Source of the DNA: a bacterium
GTDB lineage: Bacteria; Cyanobacteriota; Vampirovibrionia; Obscuribacterales; Obscuribacteraceae
Length of the DNA: 64,000 nt
Assembly (NCBI GenBank): GCA_016124935.1
Contig: WGMS01000004.1
Span: 62,001-126,000 of the forward strand
Reading direction: 5' to 3'
The translations under genes were made by a program, and so were the position numbers. Below, in pieces: positions 9,743 through 19,547 of the stretch. Position 1 is the stretch's first letter. Each line of letters begins with the position of its first letter. The notes beneath the pieces are model-generated. The model saw nothing but the letters and a program-made list of their open reading frames with translations. It made no database searches and had not been told where the DNA came from.

Positions 9743-11062
9743 TTGAACCCTAGAGAAGAAGAACTCAAAATAGCGACCACCCTCCTGGAAGAGGGCAGGC
9801 ATGAAAAGTGCCTGGAAGTATTGAGACAGTGCTGGCTCAAAAACCCGGAAGACGCGAAGACAGTCGAGCTCCTCTCTCGGCTGATGAAAGACGCCGATCA
9901 AGAAGAGCTATCCAACTCTTTGAAAGCCCTCTATGGCAACAAAGCCACCAGTGGCCAGGATGAACATCTGGATCTGGAAAAGGAGCCGGAGAAGGTTTTC
10001 GAAGCCGGCTACAAGCTGATAGACATTAGAGAATTCGAACTGGCCGAGATGCTTCTGAAAAAAGCCAGCGACATGGCCCCGGACGACCCGACTGTGCACT
10101 ATGAACTCGGTTTCGCGATGATGTCCCAGGCGAAGTATGCCCAGGCAGCGCGACACTTCGAGCTGGTCCGAAAGATAGAAGAAGACTTCGACACCGTCCT
10201 CAATCTCTCTGCCTGCTATTCCCTGGCCAGGGATTTCAAAAAATCGAAAGAGCTTATCAATCGCCTGGAGAAACTGGCGGTCACCGACGAAGAGAAGTAT
10301 GAGTATCAGCATCGAGAGTTTGTCCTCAAGCGTCAGGAGCAGCTCAAGAAGAAGACAGTTTTGACCAGAAGAGACTGGCTCTATATTTTGTACGGCAGTA
10401 TTCTCTTATTCGACCCGGAAGAGGATGATGATGACGGTCAGCCGAAAGCGGAGCGAAAGTCGACCGAATCTTATAAGAAGATAGCCAGTACGATGATGGT
10501 TCTCAAAGGACTGCTCGAAGGTCTGAGGCTGGCACCGGAAGCGGTGGAGTTCTACAGTCCTACTTCTCGCCCGCTCTCTGCCGTATTGGCCAGGTTGTTC
10601 GATTTGCCCCTCGGCCACTATCAGGGTCCGGACAGACCGGATCACGCCCTTTTGCTCATGGACTGGGCTCCAGAGATTATCGGTCCGCACAAGACCTTTG
10701 TGCCCAACGACACAAATCGCAGCCTTTTTTGCTATGGACTGCCGGCCAGCATGCCACTGCCATTAACACCAGATATAGTCGGACATTTCGACGACCATAT
10801 AGTTCTACCATGGAAAGGCGAAAGCCGCGCCACCCTCGATGATAGTGACACAGAGAAGGATCCCGAAGAGGTGATACCAGAAATTCTGGAAAGAGCATTC
10901 AATCTCGAATCGGATCCGGACATCCTCAAGATCGTGCACGAGGCCATATCCTACTATGTAGATAAAAGAGAGTACCTTGTCCTCCACAACAGCGAAAACT
11001 TCCCGCATCGCCCCGAATACAGTGCGGAGGTTCCGGGGCATATAAGGCGGAAAGCCGAATGA
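9743..11062 (+). CDS. tetratricopeptide-repeat protein of unknown function
   Basis: 439 residues from a TTG start; no better ATG is available. The first 200 residues are helical repeats of TPR type (for example ALYGNKA, MAPDDPTVHYELGFAMMSQA, FELVRKIEEDFDTVLNLSAC). The C-terminal half has no domain I recognise and contains the line LLMDWAPEIIGPHKTFVPND. There is no signal peptide, so it is probably cytoplasmic. cobS starts 20 bases downstream, so the two are likely cotranscribed, but nothing else links them. Confidence 0.75.
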   Translation: MNPREEELKIATTLLEEGRHEKCLEVLRQCWLKNPEDAKTVELLSRLMKDADQEELSNSLKALYGNKATSGQDEHLDLEKEPEKVFEAGYKLIDIREFELAEMLLKKASDMAPDDPTVHYELGFAMMSQAKYAQAARHFELVRKIEEDFDTVLNLSACYSLARDFKKSKELINRLEKLAVTDEEKYEYQHREFVLKRQEQLKKKTVLTRRDWLYILYGSILLFDPEEDDDDGQPKAERKSTESYKKIASTMMVLKGLLEGLRLAPEAVEFYSPTSRPLSAVLARLFDLPLGHYQGPDRPDHALLLMDWAPEIIGPHKTFVPNDTNRSLFCYGLPASMPLPLTPDIVGHFDDHIVLPWKGESRATLDDSDTEKDPEEVIPEILERAFNLESDPDILKIVHEAISYYVDKREYLVLHNSENFPHRPEYSAEVPGHIRRKAE

Positions 11063-11082
11063 ATCGAAAGAAGAGTTAGTCG

Positions 11083-11856
11083 ATGATTTTGAAGCGTCTG
11101 GCTATCGCCATAGCCTATGTCACAGCGATTCCGATAGGCAGATTGATAAATCTCGAAGGAGACTGGCAATTGCGAGGTCTGGGCAAATATCTGCCCTGGG
11201 TCGGTTTGTTGGTCGGATTGATTCTGGTGGCGGTCAACGCCATTATTATTCAGCTCTCCGCGGCAGAAACCTTGCATGGTGCCCTTATCGCTGTGTGCTG
11301 GCTGGCGCTCACCGGCAGCATCCACATGGATGGACTGATGGATACGGCAGATGGCATATTCTCGCATCAGAGCAGGGAGCGCATGCTGGAGATAATGCAG
11401 GACAGCCGAGTAGGCAACTTCGGTGTACTGAGCGGAGTCTGCCTGCTGCTACTGAAAGTGGTATCATTAGTCACCATAGCTCCTCATCTGAATCTTATGA
11501 TACCAGCACTGGTTATTACACCGATTGCGGCACGATGGGCGGAACTCTACACTATAGCCCGCTTTCCTTACGCCCGGTTAGAGGGCAAAGGACGAATCTG
11601 GCACGACTCTACCAACACCCCTCTGGATCTCATCCTGGGGGGATTGCCCCTGGCTGCTGCCGCTATCGCGATGATGGCTTTCTATCCATATAACGCAATA
11701 ATCGTCCCCACCGGCGGTGCGCTCTTAGCCGGCACCCTGGCCGCCCACAGCCTGGCGCGAAAACTGGGCGGTCATACCGGCGACAGCTATGGCGCGGTGG
11801 TGGAGCTGGCTGAATGCGGCGCCCTTTTGGCTACAGCCCTGATTCTTGCAGGATAA
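11083..11856 (+). CDS. cobS: adenosylcobinamide-GDP ribazoletransferase CobS
   Basis: 257 residues with about six membrane segments. CobS joins adenosylcobinamide-GDP and alpha-ribazole to make cobalamin at the membrane. The signature HMDGLMDTADGIFSH lies near residue 84. No other cobalamin genes are in the window, so the rest of the pathway, or only salvage, must be elsewhere. Close spacing to the TPR gene suggests one transcript. Confidence 0.93.
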   Translation: MILKRLAIAIAYVTAIPIGRLINLEGDWQLRGLGKYLPWVGLLVGLILVAVNAIIIQLSAAETLHGALIAVCWLALTGSIHMDGLMDTADGIFSHQSRERMLEIMQDSRVGNFGVLSGVCLLLLKVVSLVTIAPHLNLMIPALVITPIAARWAELYTIARFPYARLEGKGRIWHDSTNTPLDLILGGLPLAAAAIAMMAFYPYNAIIVPTGGALLAGTLAAHSLARKLGGHTGDSYGAVVELAECGALLATALILAG

Positions 11857-11877
11857 GCGGTCTGAGAAAGAAAAGAA

Positions 11878-11899
11878 CAGCTCTCTAATCTAAGAGCTG
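11878..11899 (-). terminator. intrinsic terminator downstream of rpsU (possibly shared with cobS)
   Basis: CAGCTCT (11878-11884) pairs with AGAGCTG (11893-11899) over 8 bases. On the minus strand it is followed by a T-rich run (complement of AAAGAAAAGAA), so it best ends rpsU. On the plus strand the T tract is poor. Confidence 0.7.
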
Positions 11900-11938
11900 C
11901 TCTCGATACTATTTGTTTAAATGGAACGAAGTTTTTAC

Positions 11939-12133
11939 TTAGTCTTCGCGGTGAACCATTCTTTTGACCTGGCGTCTGCGAGCGGCCGCTGCTTTTCTCT
12001 TGCGACGCTCACCTGCCGATTCGAAGAACTTCTTGCGTCTGTAGTCGGACAGAATACCTGCCTTCTGGACTTGTTTCTTGAATCTTTTGAGCGCTCGTTC
12101 GATGCTCTCTTGCTCGCTTACTCTAACGTACAA
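11939..12133 (-). CDS. rpsU: 30S ribosomal protein S21, copy 1
   Basis: 64 residues reading MYVRVSEQESIERALKRFKK onwards with a basic C-terminal tail, as in S21. An upstream in-frame GTG at 12142 would touch GGAGG directly, so I chose TTG at 12133, where GGAGG sits 8 bases away. A second S21 gene at 39328 also starts with TTG. A structured leader (12206-12242) lies upstream, and a terminator follows. Confidence 0.93.
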   Translation of the reverse strand: MYVRVSEQESIERALKRFKKQVQKAGILSDYRRKKFFESAGERRKRKAAAARRRQVKRMVHRED

Positions 12134-12142
12134 TCCTGACAC

Positions 12143-12530
12143 CTCCAGGGATTTACAGAAAACCCACTTCGCATCGTTAGAGCACGACCATGCCCCGACA
12201 TTAAGATGGGTTCAGAAACAGTGGCACTTTCCACTGACCCATAGAACATACCATGGTCACTTCTTGCAAAGAAGGGAAAGCAACATTATGTTCACGATTC
12301 AGATACAAACTCTGCAATACAGGCTTCCCCGGCAGCAGAGCAAACTGAGACCGGCTCGATAGCAGACCCGGATCGCAGTCGAATATTTAATCTAGATAAT
12401 GGAAGTCTGCCGCGCGAGAATTGAACTTTTGGAAGACAGGCAGCGTAATAGAGAAAGAAGGATCTGATGATGTCGATCACGGGGAGACCGGCATCGTCAT
12501 TTCCGTCTCTAAAACCCACCCGAGAACGGC
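12143..12530. other. rpsU upstream region, no gene seen
   Basis: 388 bases between rpsU and the next gene. It contains the hairpin at 12206-12242 and otherwise nothing I can support. A 75-codon frame on the minus strand has no homology I recognise and no ribosome binding site. Confidence 0.5.
12206..12242 (-). promoter_or_regulatory. stable stem-loop in the rpsU leader
   Basis: ATGGGT (12206-12211) pairs with ACCCAT (12237-12242), and directly inside it CAGTGG (12219-12224) pairs with CCACTG (12231-12236), leaving a one-sided 7-base bulge. It ends about 73 bases before the rpsU start, so it may be a leader regulating S21 translation. The pairing is direct; the function is inference. Confidence 0.45.
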
Positions 12531-13493
12531 CTAAAAGCCACCAATAGGCTGGGTCTGAGGCTGGTATATACCTTCGGTTCCGGTCTGACCGTTGCGATAC
12601 TGCTCGAGCTTATCCTCATAGCTCTGCTCTTGCTGCACCTGTATCTGCTTGATCAGGTTCTTCTTCTTGCCGCGGAATGCGGCCACATCCATGATGTCCT
12701 GATAGCCATGACGACGTGCCGCTTTCCAGATGCTGTAGAGCGTATTCACATCCTTAGACTCGTCTAAAGCTTTCTTCAGGAGATAGCGATTCAAGTCCTT
12801 AACCTTGAACACCTCTATACTGGAGAGAAGCTCCACCAGCCTATCGGGATGGTTTTCATCGTCTATGAGGTCCTTGAGCACCTGACGCAGCAGGTCGTCC
12901 ATACCAAGAAGATTCACCTGCCGGGCATATTCCAGTGCTTCCGGTACTGTTTTAACGGTAGAGTAGTACTTTTCCATGGCCAGGTGAGATACGTCATTCA
13001 TCGACACTTCCTGGGATTTGCGAGCCAGATCGACCAGCTGCTCTTTAGAGTTGGAAGAGCCGATCAAGTGCTGGATAGCATTGCGGGTAACCCCGTAGCA
13101 TTCATACTGCCTGGCTTTTATAGCCACCTGAATGAAATCATTATTGGTTCTGCAAAGCTCCACCGCTTTCTCCATAGCCTTTCGCTTCACATCCAAAAGG
13201 GGATGCCCGTAACCGTCGGTGTAAGAGGCTAGAGCAAGACACTTTGGCAGGTCGGTACATTCCGCCAGGGCGGATTCGAATATGGGAGCGGCTCTATCCC
13301 CTTTGCCATGCTTGGCGTAGGAGGCAGCCCTGGTGAGCTGCTTCTGCATATCTATGGTAAGCGGAGAGTCCGGATCATACTTGCTGCGCGCCTGCACCGA
13401 TGGCGATATCACACCAAATAAGACAAGACCGCTAGAAAGCAGAGAGCAAATTGCCACAGCCTTGAATCTATTGTTGAAAGAATGAAAAAGCAT
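12531..13493 (-). CDS. secreted helical protein of unknown function
   Basis: 320 residues with a clear signal peptide (hydrophobic to about residue 36, ending SVQA). The mature part is alpha-helical and repeat-like, resembling TPR or HEAT arrays (AASYAKHGKGDRAAPIFESA, LARKSQEVSMNDVSHLAMEK), and ends in a Gln-rich tail. I do not recognise a family. It stands alone between rpsU and the mannosidase operon. Confidence 0.75.
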   Translation of the reverse strand: MLFHSFNNRFKAVAICSLLSSGLVLFGVISPSVQARSKYDPDSPLTIDMQKQLTRAASYAKHGKGDRAAPIFESALAECTDLPKCLALASYTDGYGHPLLDVKRKAMEKAVELCRTNNDFIQVAIKARQYECYGVTRNAIQHLIGSSNSKEQLVDLARKSQEVSMNDVSHLAMEKYYSTVKTVPEALEYARQVNLLGMDDLLRQVLKDLIDDENHPDRLVELLSSIEVFKVKDLNRYLLKKALDESKDVNTLYSIWKAARRHGYQDIMDVAAFRGKKKNLIKQIQVQQEQSYEDKLEQYRNGQTGTEGIYQPQTQPIGGF

Positions 13494-13587
13494 GGATAAA
13501 TCCCTGGCAAAACTAAGAGCTTTTCACTTATGTATAAAGTATATTCACAAAATTCGCCCAGCACAAACCGGAGGCTGAACCGGCTGC

Positions 13588-16572
13588 CTAGAGCCCTATT
13601 TTCAAGGCGACCAGCTCGTTAGCCTTGAAAGAGACCCTGAACGCCCCGGATCTGGTCTTAAGGCGCTCTTTTATCTCTCCGGAAAGGTCGGTCAGGCTGG
13701 CACTCTTAAAAGGGAAGCCCAGCTCGATCTCGGTCTCGAGGGCATCCATGGATACGTTCAGAAGCCTCAGACAAAGAGCCTCTTTGGCTTCGATTTTGTA
13801 CATGGCTGATAACCTGACCGCCTCGTTCTCTATTTTTAAATCCGAAAGGCAAATTCTAGTCTTATCCTCGCCGGTATAAGCCCGGACAAAGTCGCTTGAA
13901 ACCGGAGAGAAAAAGAGAGGATTCTCGAAACGCTCGGCCAACTCCCAGGCCGCCGCCCTGCATTTCGTCCCGAAGCCCTCTCCGCCATCGATAAGCTCCA
14001 GGCTGGACCAACCATAGTTGACTCTATTATGACCCAAACAATTGCCTTCCGGGGTGGGCATATATGGACCAGCGCCACCACCTCTGGTTAACAGACGCTT
14101 GCGAGAGAGCAGGGAAAAGGCCCTCAAAACAGTTATAGAGACCCGATCTCCTTCAGCCGCGTATTCTGGAAGCCCCAGATTCAAGAACACCTGACCATTG
14201 GCCACAAAAAACCTCTGGCAGGGGAAACGATCTAGCGGGGCTTCTTTGCCCCGGGGCACCGGCAAGCGCAGAGTAGCTTTGCGAACCGGTCGCTCTACGA
14301 AGCTGAAATGATTCTCGGACCAGGTCTTCTTAACCGGTTTACCCGTGTCGAAACTGACCTCCAATCGATGATCCCGGCTGCGATTCTCGAACTCTGTCTC
14401 AAAATAAACAATCGGGTCAGAGGAGCGGAGTTCGACTCTGGTTTTTATGCTGTGGCTTATGACCTCACGAGAGCGCTTGAAAGAGACCACATCATCCACA
14501 TCTTTAAGCCCCTTCAAAAAGGAGCGATCATCGCTCTCTTCCACCGAGACCGGCAGGTCAATGCGATGAAACAGCTCGATAGCCGCCAGCAATGGTCCGT
14601 TTTCTATCAGGCGAGCCCCTTCGAAAACCGCCTCGATTTCATCGTCACCGAAAACCGGGTCGAAATTGTAAGAGTCCCCGGCATCGGCCACATCCCTGAA
14701 GACCGGATCAAGCCTATAGTGCTTAGACCGGTTCTTGCCCGCCTCGAGCTTGACCTCCAGTGTTCCGTCCTCATCGACCCGGAGCAGATAAAACTGATTG
14801 ACGAGGGTAATGCTTCCACCCTTGCTGGAAGATTCCGCCTTCACCGGAATATACTCACAGGCGCTTCCAGCCTGATCCGCTTCTTCCGAAAGAGAGAATG
14901 AGACTCCAAAAGCCGGCACTGAATCAGCCAGGGTCAAGCCCTCGACCACGCAGATATCTTTATAGACAGGCACCCCACCGGCAGAGCCGAAAACTTCCGT
15001 AGCCGTGTAGGTCCTTCTGAGCTGTCGCGGAGCCGCTCTGGTAAGCATGCGATCAAGTTCTTTCTCGATAAGCGCTTTCTGCTTATCATCGAACTTCACA
15101 TCCTTTTCATGACCCGGGCTGGTCAAATTCAAAAGGGTCGCCGGGACAGAATATTTAAAAGGCACCGGTGCCGTTATTTCACTGCCGGAAAAATTAAAGA
15201 CGGCGTTTCCATCGGCACCACGATCGGGGTCATTCAAGTCCATGGCCCAGCGACCATACCCGGCACAGACAGAGGCAGAGGCAGCCCTACCATTTTTTCC
15301 TGTTTTATCCAGGGACCATTCATGCACCCCGGGTGATATCATCTCCTCTCTAACCTCTCGTTCGATAAAATCTAACAAGTGATTAGCGGACCGACTTCTG
15401 GTCGACATCTGACGATGGACATCGTCGACACTGCAACCACATATGCTGTCGTGGGGATGATTGAGCAAAAGCAGCTTTAGTGCTTGATCCAGCTCGGCGC
15501 CTGGATAATTGACCAGGCCCCGCGCATAGAGCCCGCTCATCAGAGGCTCCACCCTATGCAATAGCCTGTGTTCGAGATCTCTATTCTCTCGCTTCAAATA
15601 GAGCCTGGCCGAAAGCACTCCCCCCAGCATGAAAGCTCGACAGTGACCATCAGAAAAACTGTTGTCTCTAAGCTCGCCCGGTATCAAGCGCACAAGTTCG
15701 AGTTCCCCGGGCAAAAAGCGCTTCACACGTTTGAGATAGGTCTCGAGATCCACGACCTCCACATCGACTTTCTTGTCATCGGCCAAACCAGCCATAGCTT
15801 CTCTGGCCCGCTTTACCAGAGTTCGCAGCTTGACCGGCGGATAGAGATGATCGCCTCCCACCGGCACCAGGGCGGATTTACCAGGCTCAAAATAAGACCG
15901 GCCTCTTCCATGGCGCTCTAACTCGTCTATTTCCGAACCTTCATTGTCCAGACCGAGAAAAGAGAGCAGATACTCTCCCAGCATAGCCCTGCTCTCGACG
16001 GGCTCTTTGCCCTCCGCTTCATGAAAGGCAGTCTGGTAATAGCCGTCGGGTAGAAGATAAGCCAGCACCTCGCTGCCATCCGGGCTGCGCCAGAGAAAAG
16101 CCGGTCCCTGATCGAGTTCGGGCACACCACGCCAGACCACAGCGTTATCGATGCCGAAACCTTTCAAAATACGAGGCATATCCTGGGTATGACCGAAAGT
16201 ATCCGGCAGATATCCTACCGACAGGGGGTCACCGTATCTGGAGGCAATTTTAATACCCCGTCCCAGATTTCTAACCAGGCTCTCTCCGGAGACCAGCATC
16301 TGGTCGGCAAGTACATACCATGGCCCGACCCGCAGTTTGCCCCGGGAAATCAACTTGCCGAGCCGCTTCTCCATATCGGGCTGGATGGCGATGATGTCTT
16401 CAAGGGCGCAGGACTGTCCATCCAGATGAAAAACCGGCATGGCACCATCTTCGAGTTCGGCGGCAAGTTGACGCGCCACCGATCCCAGTTGACAGCGATA
16501 CTTCTCGAACTCCCAGTACCACTCACGATCCCAGTGCGTCTGGGTGTAAAGACAGATCCGCCTTTTCTCCAT
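13588..16572 (-). CDS. glycoside hydrolase family 38 alpha-mannosidase
   Basis: 994 residues. The N-terminal catalytic domain shows THWDREWYWEF (zinc-binding His/Asp) and LPDTFGHTQDMPRIL (nucleophile Asp region), with NHPHDSICGCSVDDVH, all typical of GH38. GH38 enzymes trim alpha-mannosides of glycans. I chose ATG at 16572 because AAGGA lies 9 bases upstream; a GTG 18 bases earlier is in frame but has no ribosome binding site. There is no signal peptide, so it acts on imported or internal substrate. The upstream gene, an isomerase-like TIM barrel ending 42 bases before this start, is likely cotranscribed. Confidence 0.92.
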   Translation of the reverse strand: MEKRRICLYTQTHWDREWYWEFEKYRCQLGSVARQLAAELEDGAMPVFHLDGQSCALEDIIAIQPDMEKRLGKLISRGKLRVGPWYVLADQMLVSGESLVRNLGRGIKIASRYGDPLSVGYLPDTFGHTQDMPRILKGFGIDNAVVWRGVPELDQGPAFLWRSPDGSEVLAYLLPDGYYQTAFHEAEGKEPVESRAMLGEYLLSFLGLDNEGSEIDELERHGRGRSYFEPGKSALVPVGGDHLYPPVKLRTLVKRAREAMAGLADDKKVDVEVVDLETYLKRVKRFLPGELELVRLIPGELRDNSFSDGHCRAFMLGGVLSARLYLKRENRDLEHRLLHRVEPLMSGLYARGLVNYPGAELDQALKLLLLNHPHDSICGCSVDDVHRQMSTRSRSANHLLDFIEREVREEMISPGVHEWSLDKTGKNGRAASASVCAGYGRWAMDLNDPDRGADGNAVFNFSGSEITAPVPFKYSVPATLLNLTSPGHEKDVKFDDKQKALIEKELDRMLTRAAPRQLRRTYTATEVFGSAGGVPVYKDICVVEGLTLADSVPAFGVSFSLSEEADQAGSACEYIPVKAESSSKGGSITLVNQFYLLRVDEDGTLEVKLEAGKNRSKHYRLDPVFRDVADAGDSYNFDPVFGDDEIEAVFEGARLIENGPLLAAIELFHRIDLPVSVEESDDRSFLKGLKDVDDVVSFKRSREVISHSIKTRVELRSSDPIVYFETEFENRSRDHRLEVSFDTGKPVKKTWSENHFSFVERPVRKATLRLPVPRGKEAPLDRFPCQRFFVANGQVFLNLGLPEYAAEGDRVSITVLRAFSLLSRKRLLTRGGGAGPYMPTPEGNCLGHNRVNYGWSSLELIDGGEGFGTKCRAAAWELAERFENPLFFSPVSSDFVRAYTGEDKTRICLSDLKIENEAVRLSAMYKIEAKEALCLRLLNVSMDALETEIELGFPFKSASLTDLSGEIKERLKTRSGAFRVSFKANELVALKIGL

Positions 16573-16614
16573 CCTTTCACATCCTTTCACATTATTTGTA
16601 GCCTTAAAGAAGCC

Positions 16615-17490
16615 TCAGCCTTTGAATAGTGGTGCCAGTTTCTTCACACCATCATCGAGGGCACCCTCCAGGGAGGTCATGTCTCCTGCAACGAACTCAT
16701 CATCGAGCTGTATGGAGAATGTCCCTTTATATTCGTAGAGCTTGAGCAACTCTATGAGCTGGCTCCAGTCTACAACGCCTTTGCCGGGGATGCGGTATCG
16801 CCACCAGAGCGGACCGAACATGCCGGAGTCCTTGAGCATCTGGCGATTGATTTCGACATCGTTGGCTTCGACATGCTCGATGGCTGCGTTGAAACCGCTG
16901 AGAATCTGAAGATAGTCTATGCCGAGCCAGACACAATCGGCAGGAGAGAAGCTCAAACTGAGACCACTGCAACCAGACAGAAGATCTCGCCAGTCTTGAG
17001 GCTCCATCGCCCGCCACTTCTTGAGAGAAAGCCTGCGGGTAGTTGAAGGGGTAGAGAGCTTCAGCATAGGCACAACATCCAGTTCCTGCATAATTGGCAA
17101 AAGCTCGGCAAAGTCTTCTTCGAAGGCGGTCTTCCAGCCCTCATCAGCACCGGGCTCCAGATAAAAGGAGACGAATTTGCACTTCAGCACCGCCGCCACC
17201 TTGGAGAGCTTCTCCATCATGCCGAGAAACTTCTTCTTAGAGTTCTTGTCACCGGGGCAGTGGCTGTAAAGCAGGTTCAAACAGGCAATCTCTATGCCCT
17301 TCTCCTGGCTTAGGGCAGCCACGGACTCCAGGTACGTGCGCTCTTTGGTTTTCAAATCCCGACCGGTCTTGCCCCCCGCCGGAAAAGGCTCAAAAGAATA
17401 CTCTACGCACGGGATACCCTTCTGGGACGCGATATCAATCGCTCCTTCCAGACCAGCACCAAATCTAGTGGCATCAAAGCAAAGTTTCAT
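16615..17490 (-). CDS. sugar phosphate isomerase/epimerase-like TIM-barrel protein
   Basis: 291 residues. The start MKLCFDATRFGAGLEGAID and the pattern of strand-ending acidic and His residues (YLEPGADEG, HVEANDVEIN, IQLDDEF) suit the xylose-isomerase-like/AP endonuclease 2 superfamily. Members isomerise or epimerise sugars and need a divalent metal. It precedes the GH38 mannosidase on the same strand, so it may process the released sugar. Its substrate cannot be named. Confidence 0.75.
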   Translation of the reverse strand: MKLCFDATRFGAGLEGAIDIASQKGIPCVEYSFEPFPAGGKTGRDLKTKERTYLESVAALSQEKGIEIACLNLLYSHCPGDKNSKKKFLGMMEKLSKVAAVLKCKFVSFYLEPGADEGWKTAFEEDFAELLPIMQELDVVPMLKLSTPSTTRRLSLKKWRAMEPQDWRDLLSGCSGLSLSFSPADCVWLGIDYLQILSGFNAAIEHVEANDVEINRQMLKDSGMFGPLWWRYRIPGKGVVDWSQLIELLKLYEYKGTFSIQLDDEFVAGDMTSLEGALDDGVKKLAPLFKG

Positions 17491-17539
17491 GTTCGAAAGT
17501 TTAGCAGATGTTCCAGCTTATCTCCAGAAAAGCCGGTTG

Positions 17540-18214
17540 TCATAAATTGACGCCATAGGCTCTGCGAACGGCAGGGTCTGTGAGTTCGGTAAAATCCATT
17601 CTCATCATTGTATGCACCGAGAAGTTGGATCCCCTTCGAATCGACAGAGTAACCGGCGTATTGGGAGAGCCGACAATCAGGTCATAGCACTCTTCCCTGG
17701 TCAAGCCATAGGTCGGCACCCCGTCCACCGCCACTATGGCGTCATTGGGGCGCAGCCCCTGCTCCGCTGCCGGAGTGCCTCGAAAGACTTGATTAATAAC
17801 CGGCGGCAAACCGCCCTCGGCGATAAACTTGACTCCGATTATGCCGATTCCACGCAGGGCGGCAGAATTGAGCATGGTCGAATCAGCCGACGCGTCCAGA
17901 CGGCTATTGTCAAGCGAAGCCGACTGATCCTTACCTTTATAGTTATCGGCTCGACTGCTGGCTCTGAGCTTCTTCTTCTGGACCTTCTTCTTTTTAGGCT
18001 TTAGAACCTGGTTATGCTGGACTCCGGCTTTGTAGGGTTCCACCTTGTGAAACTTAGGCTTGAGCGGCTTCAGTTCGGGCACTGCCTCTTCGGCACCCTC
18101 GCCACCACCGGATTCCAGAGCGAGGGCGTTTCCAAGACAGGGACCAGACAAGATGCCCGCCAGAAGGGCGAGGACAATCAGCCATCCAGTAATCTTACCT
18201 GCAACCATAACCAA
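17540..18214 (-). CDS. secreted or membrane-anchored PDZ-domain protein
   Basis: 224 residues. It has a signal peptide or anchor (GWLIVLALLAGILSGPCLG), a Lys-rich linker with KPKKKKVQKKKLR near the middle, and one PDZ domain in the last 110 residues (GIIGVKFIAEG, GTPAAEQGLRPNDAIVAVDG, PVTLSIRRG). There is no protease domain, so it is an adaptor or scaffold rather than a peptidase. No partner is evident next to it. Confidence 0.8.
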   Translation of the reverse strand: MVMVAGKITGWLIVLALLAGILSGPCLGNALALESGGGEGAEEAVPELKPLKPKFHKVEPYKAGVQHNQVLKPKKKKVQKKKLRASSRADNYKGKDQSASLDNSRLDASADSTMLNSAALRGIGIIGVKFIAEGGLPPVINQVFRGTPAAEQGLRPNDAIVAVDGVPTYGLTREECYDLIVGSPNTPVTLSIRRGSNFSVHTMMRMDFTELTDPAVRRAYGVNL

Positions 18215-18415
18215 ACCTTGAAACCGTTTCCTACATCTATATATAACCCAGAATAAACCAAATTATCGACATTGGCTCGACTTTTAGTGGTTCACAAGTA
18301 GATTCCTTTGATAAGAGCAAGAGCAAACTAATACTTAAATTGAGAAGGGATCCCGGATTTAAGTGCTAACCTGGATTTCGCTCAAACCCAGTAGAACGCC
18401 AGGAGGTTCGAAACC

Positions 18416-19354
18416 GTGGATAAGGTCACAGTTGTAGGAGCCGGTCACGTAGGCGCAACGGCCGCTCAATATATTGCAGAAAAAAATCTTGCCGACGTAG
18501 TTCTCATCGACATCGTCGACGGTCTTCCCCAGGGCAAAGCCCTTGACCTGATGCAAGCAGCCCCGGTCAACATGCATGATCGCAAGCTCGTGGGCACCAA
18601 CGATTATGCCGACACCAAAGGTTCCGACATCATCGTAATCACTGCCGGTATCGCTAGAAAGCCCGGTATGTCCAGAGACGATCTGCTCAAAACCAATGCC
18701 AACATCGTCCGCACCGTCGCCCAGGAGACTTTCAAACAATCTCCTGACGCAATCTATATAGTGGTCACCAACCCCTTAGACGTAATGACCCATCTGGTTC
18801 AACAGACCACCAAACTCGATTCCCAAAAGGTTATCGGAATGGCCGGCGTGCTCGACAGCGCCAGATTCCAGACCTTCATCGGCATGGAAACCGGCTTCTC
18901 TGTTGAAGACATCAGAGCGATGGTTCTCGGCGGTCACGGCGACCTGATGGTTCCCCTGACCAGACTGGCCACCGTCAACGGAATTCCAATAAGCGAACTG
19001 CTTCCCCAGGATAAAATCGACGAAATGGTCGAAAGAACCAGAAACGGCGGAGCAGAGATAGTCAAGCTTCTCAAGAGCGGTAGCGCCTATTATGCCCCCG
19101 GAGCTTCCGTGGCCCATATGGTGGAAGCGATTCTCAGAGACAAGAATCGTCTGCTGCCCTGCGCTGTTCTGCCCCATGGCGAATATGGTCTTAAAGACGT
19201 TTACATCGGACTGCCTGCCGTACTCGGTCGGGAAGGTCTGAAGAAGATTGTCGAGATCAAACTCACCGAAGAAGAGAAAGAAGCTCTCCATGGCTCTGCC
19301 AAGTCGATCAAAGAGAATATCGACCTCATGAACGAGCTTCTGGTAGCCGTCTAA
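18416..19354 (+). CDS. mdh: malate dehydrogenase (LDH-like type)
   Basis: 312 residues from GTG, with AGGAGG 9 bases upstream. It oxidises malate to oxaloacetate with NAD. It has the Rossmann motif VVGAGHVGATAA at the N-terminus, the substrate loop RKPGMSRDDLL near residue 80 with the two arginines that favour malate over lactate, and catalytic His in LGGHGDLMVPL near 175. It is monocistronic with its own terminator. Confidence 0.96.
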   Translation: MDKVTVVGAGHVGATAAQYIAEKNLADVVLIDIVDGLPQGKALDLMQAAPVNMHDRKLVGTNDYADTKGSDIIVITAGIARKPGMSRDDLLKTNANIVRTVAQETFKQSPDAIYIVVTNPLDVMTHLVQQTTKLDSQKVIGMAGVLDSARFQTFIGMETGFSVEDIRAMVLGGHGDLMVPLTRLATVNGIPISELLPQDKIDEMVERTRNGGAEIVKLLKSGSAYYAPGASVAHMVEAILRDKNRLLPCAVLPHGEYGLKDVYIGLPAVLGREGLKKIVEIKLTEEEKEALHGSAKSIKENIDLMNELLVAV

Positions 19355-19382
19355 TCCAGGCTTCTGAGCGATTGAAGTAAAG

Positions 19383-19427
19383 AACGGTCCACTCAGGCAT
19401 CGAGCCGAGCCTTAAGTGGATCGTTTT
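19383..19427 (+). terminator. intrinsic terminator of mdh
   Basis: About 10 base pairs (19384-19393 with 19415-19424, one G-T pair) plus a short inner GGC/GCC helix, followed by TTTTCTTT. Confidence 0.85.
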
Positions 19428-19547
19428 CTTTATGCTTTTCTCAACCGAATATGACCTGGGGTTATAATAAAGCCTGATCTTTAAAGTAAGATCGAATTTG
19501 ATTGATTCGGGCCTGCCCCGACGTCAAATATCCAGTTGGAGATTGCT

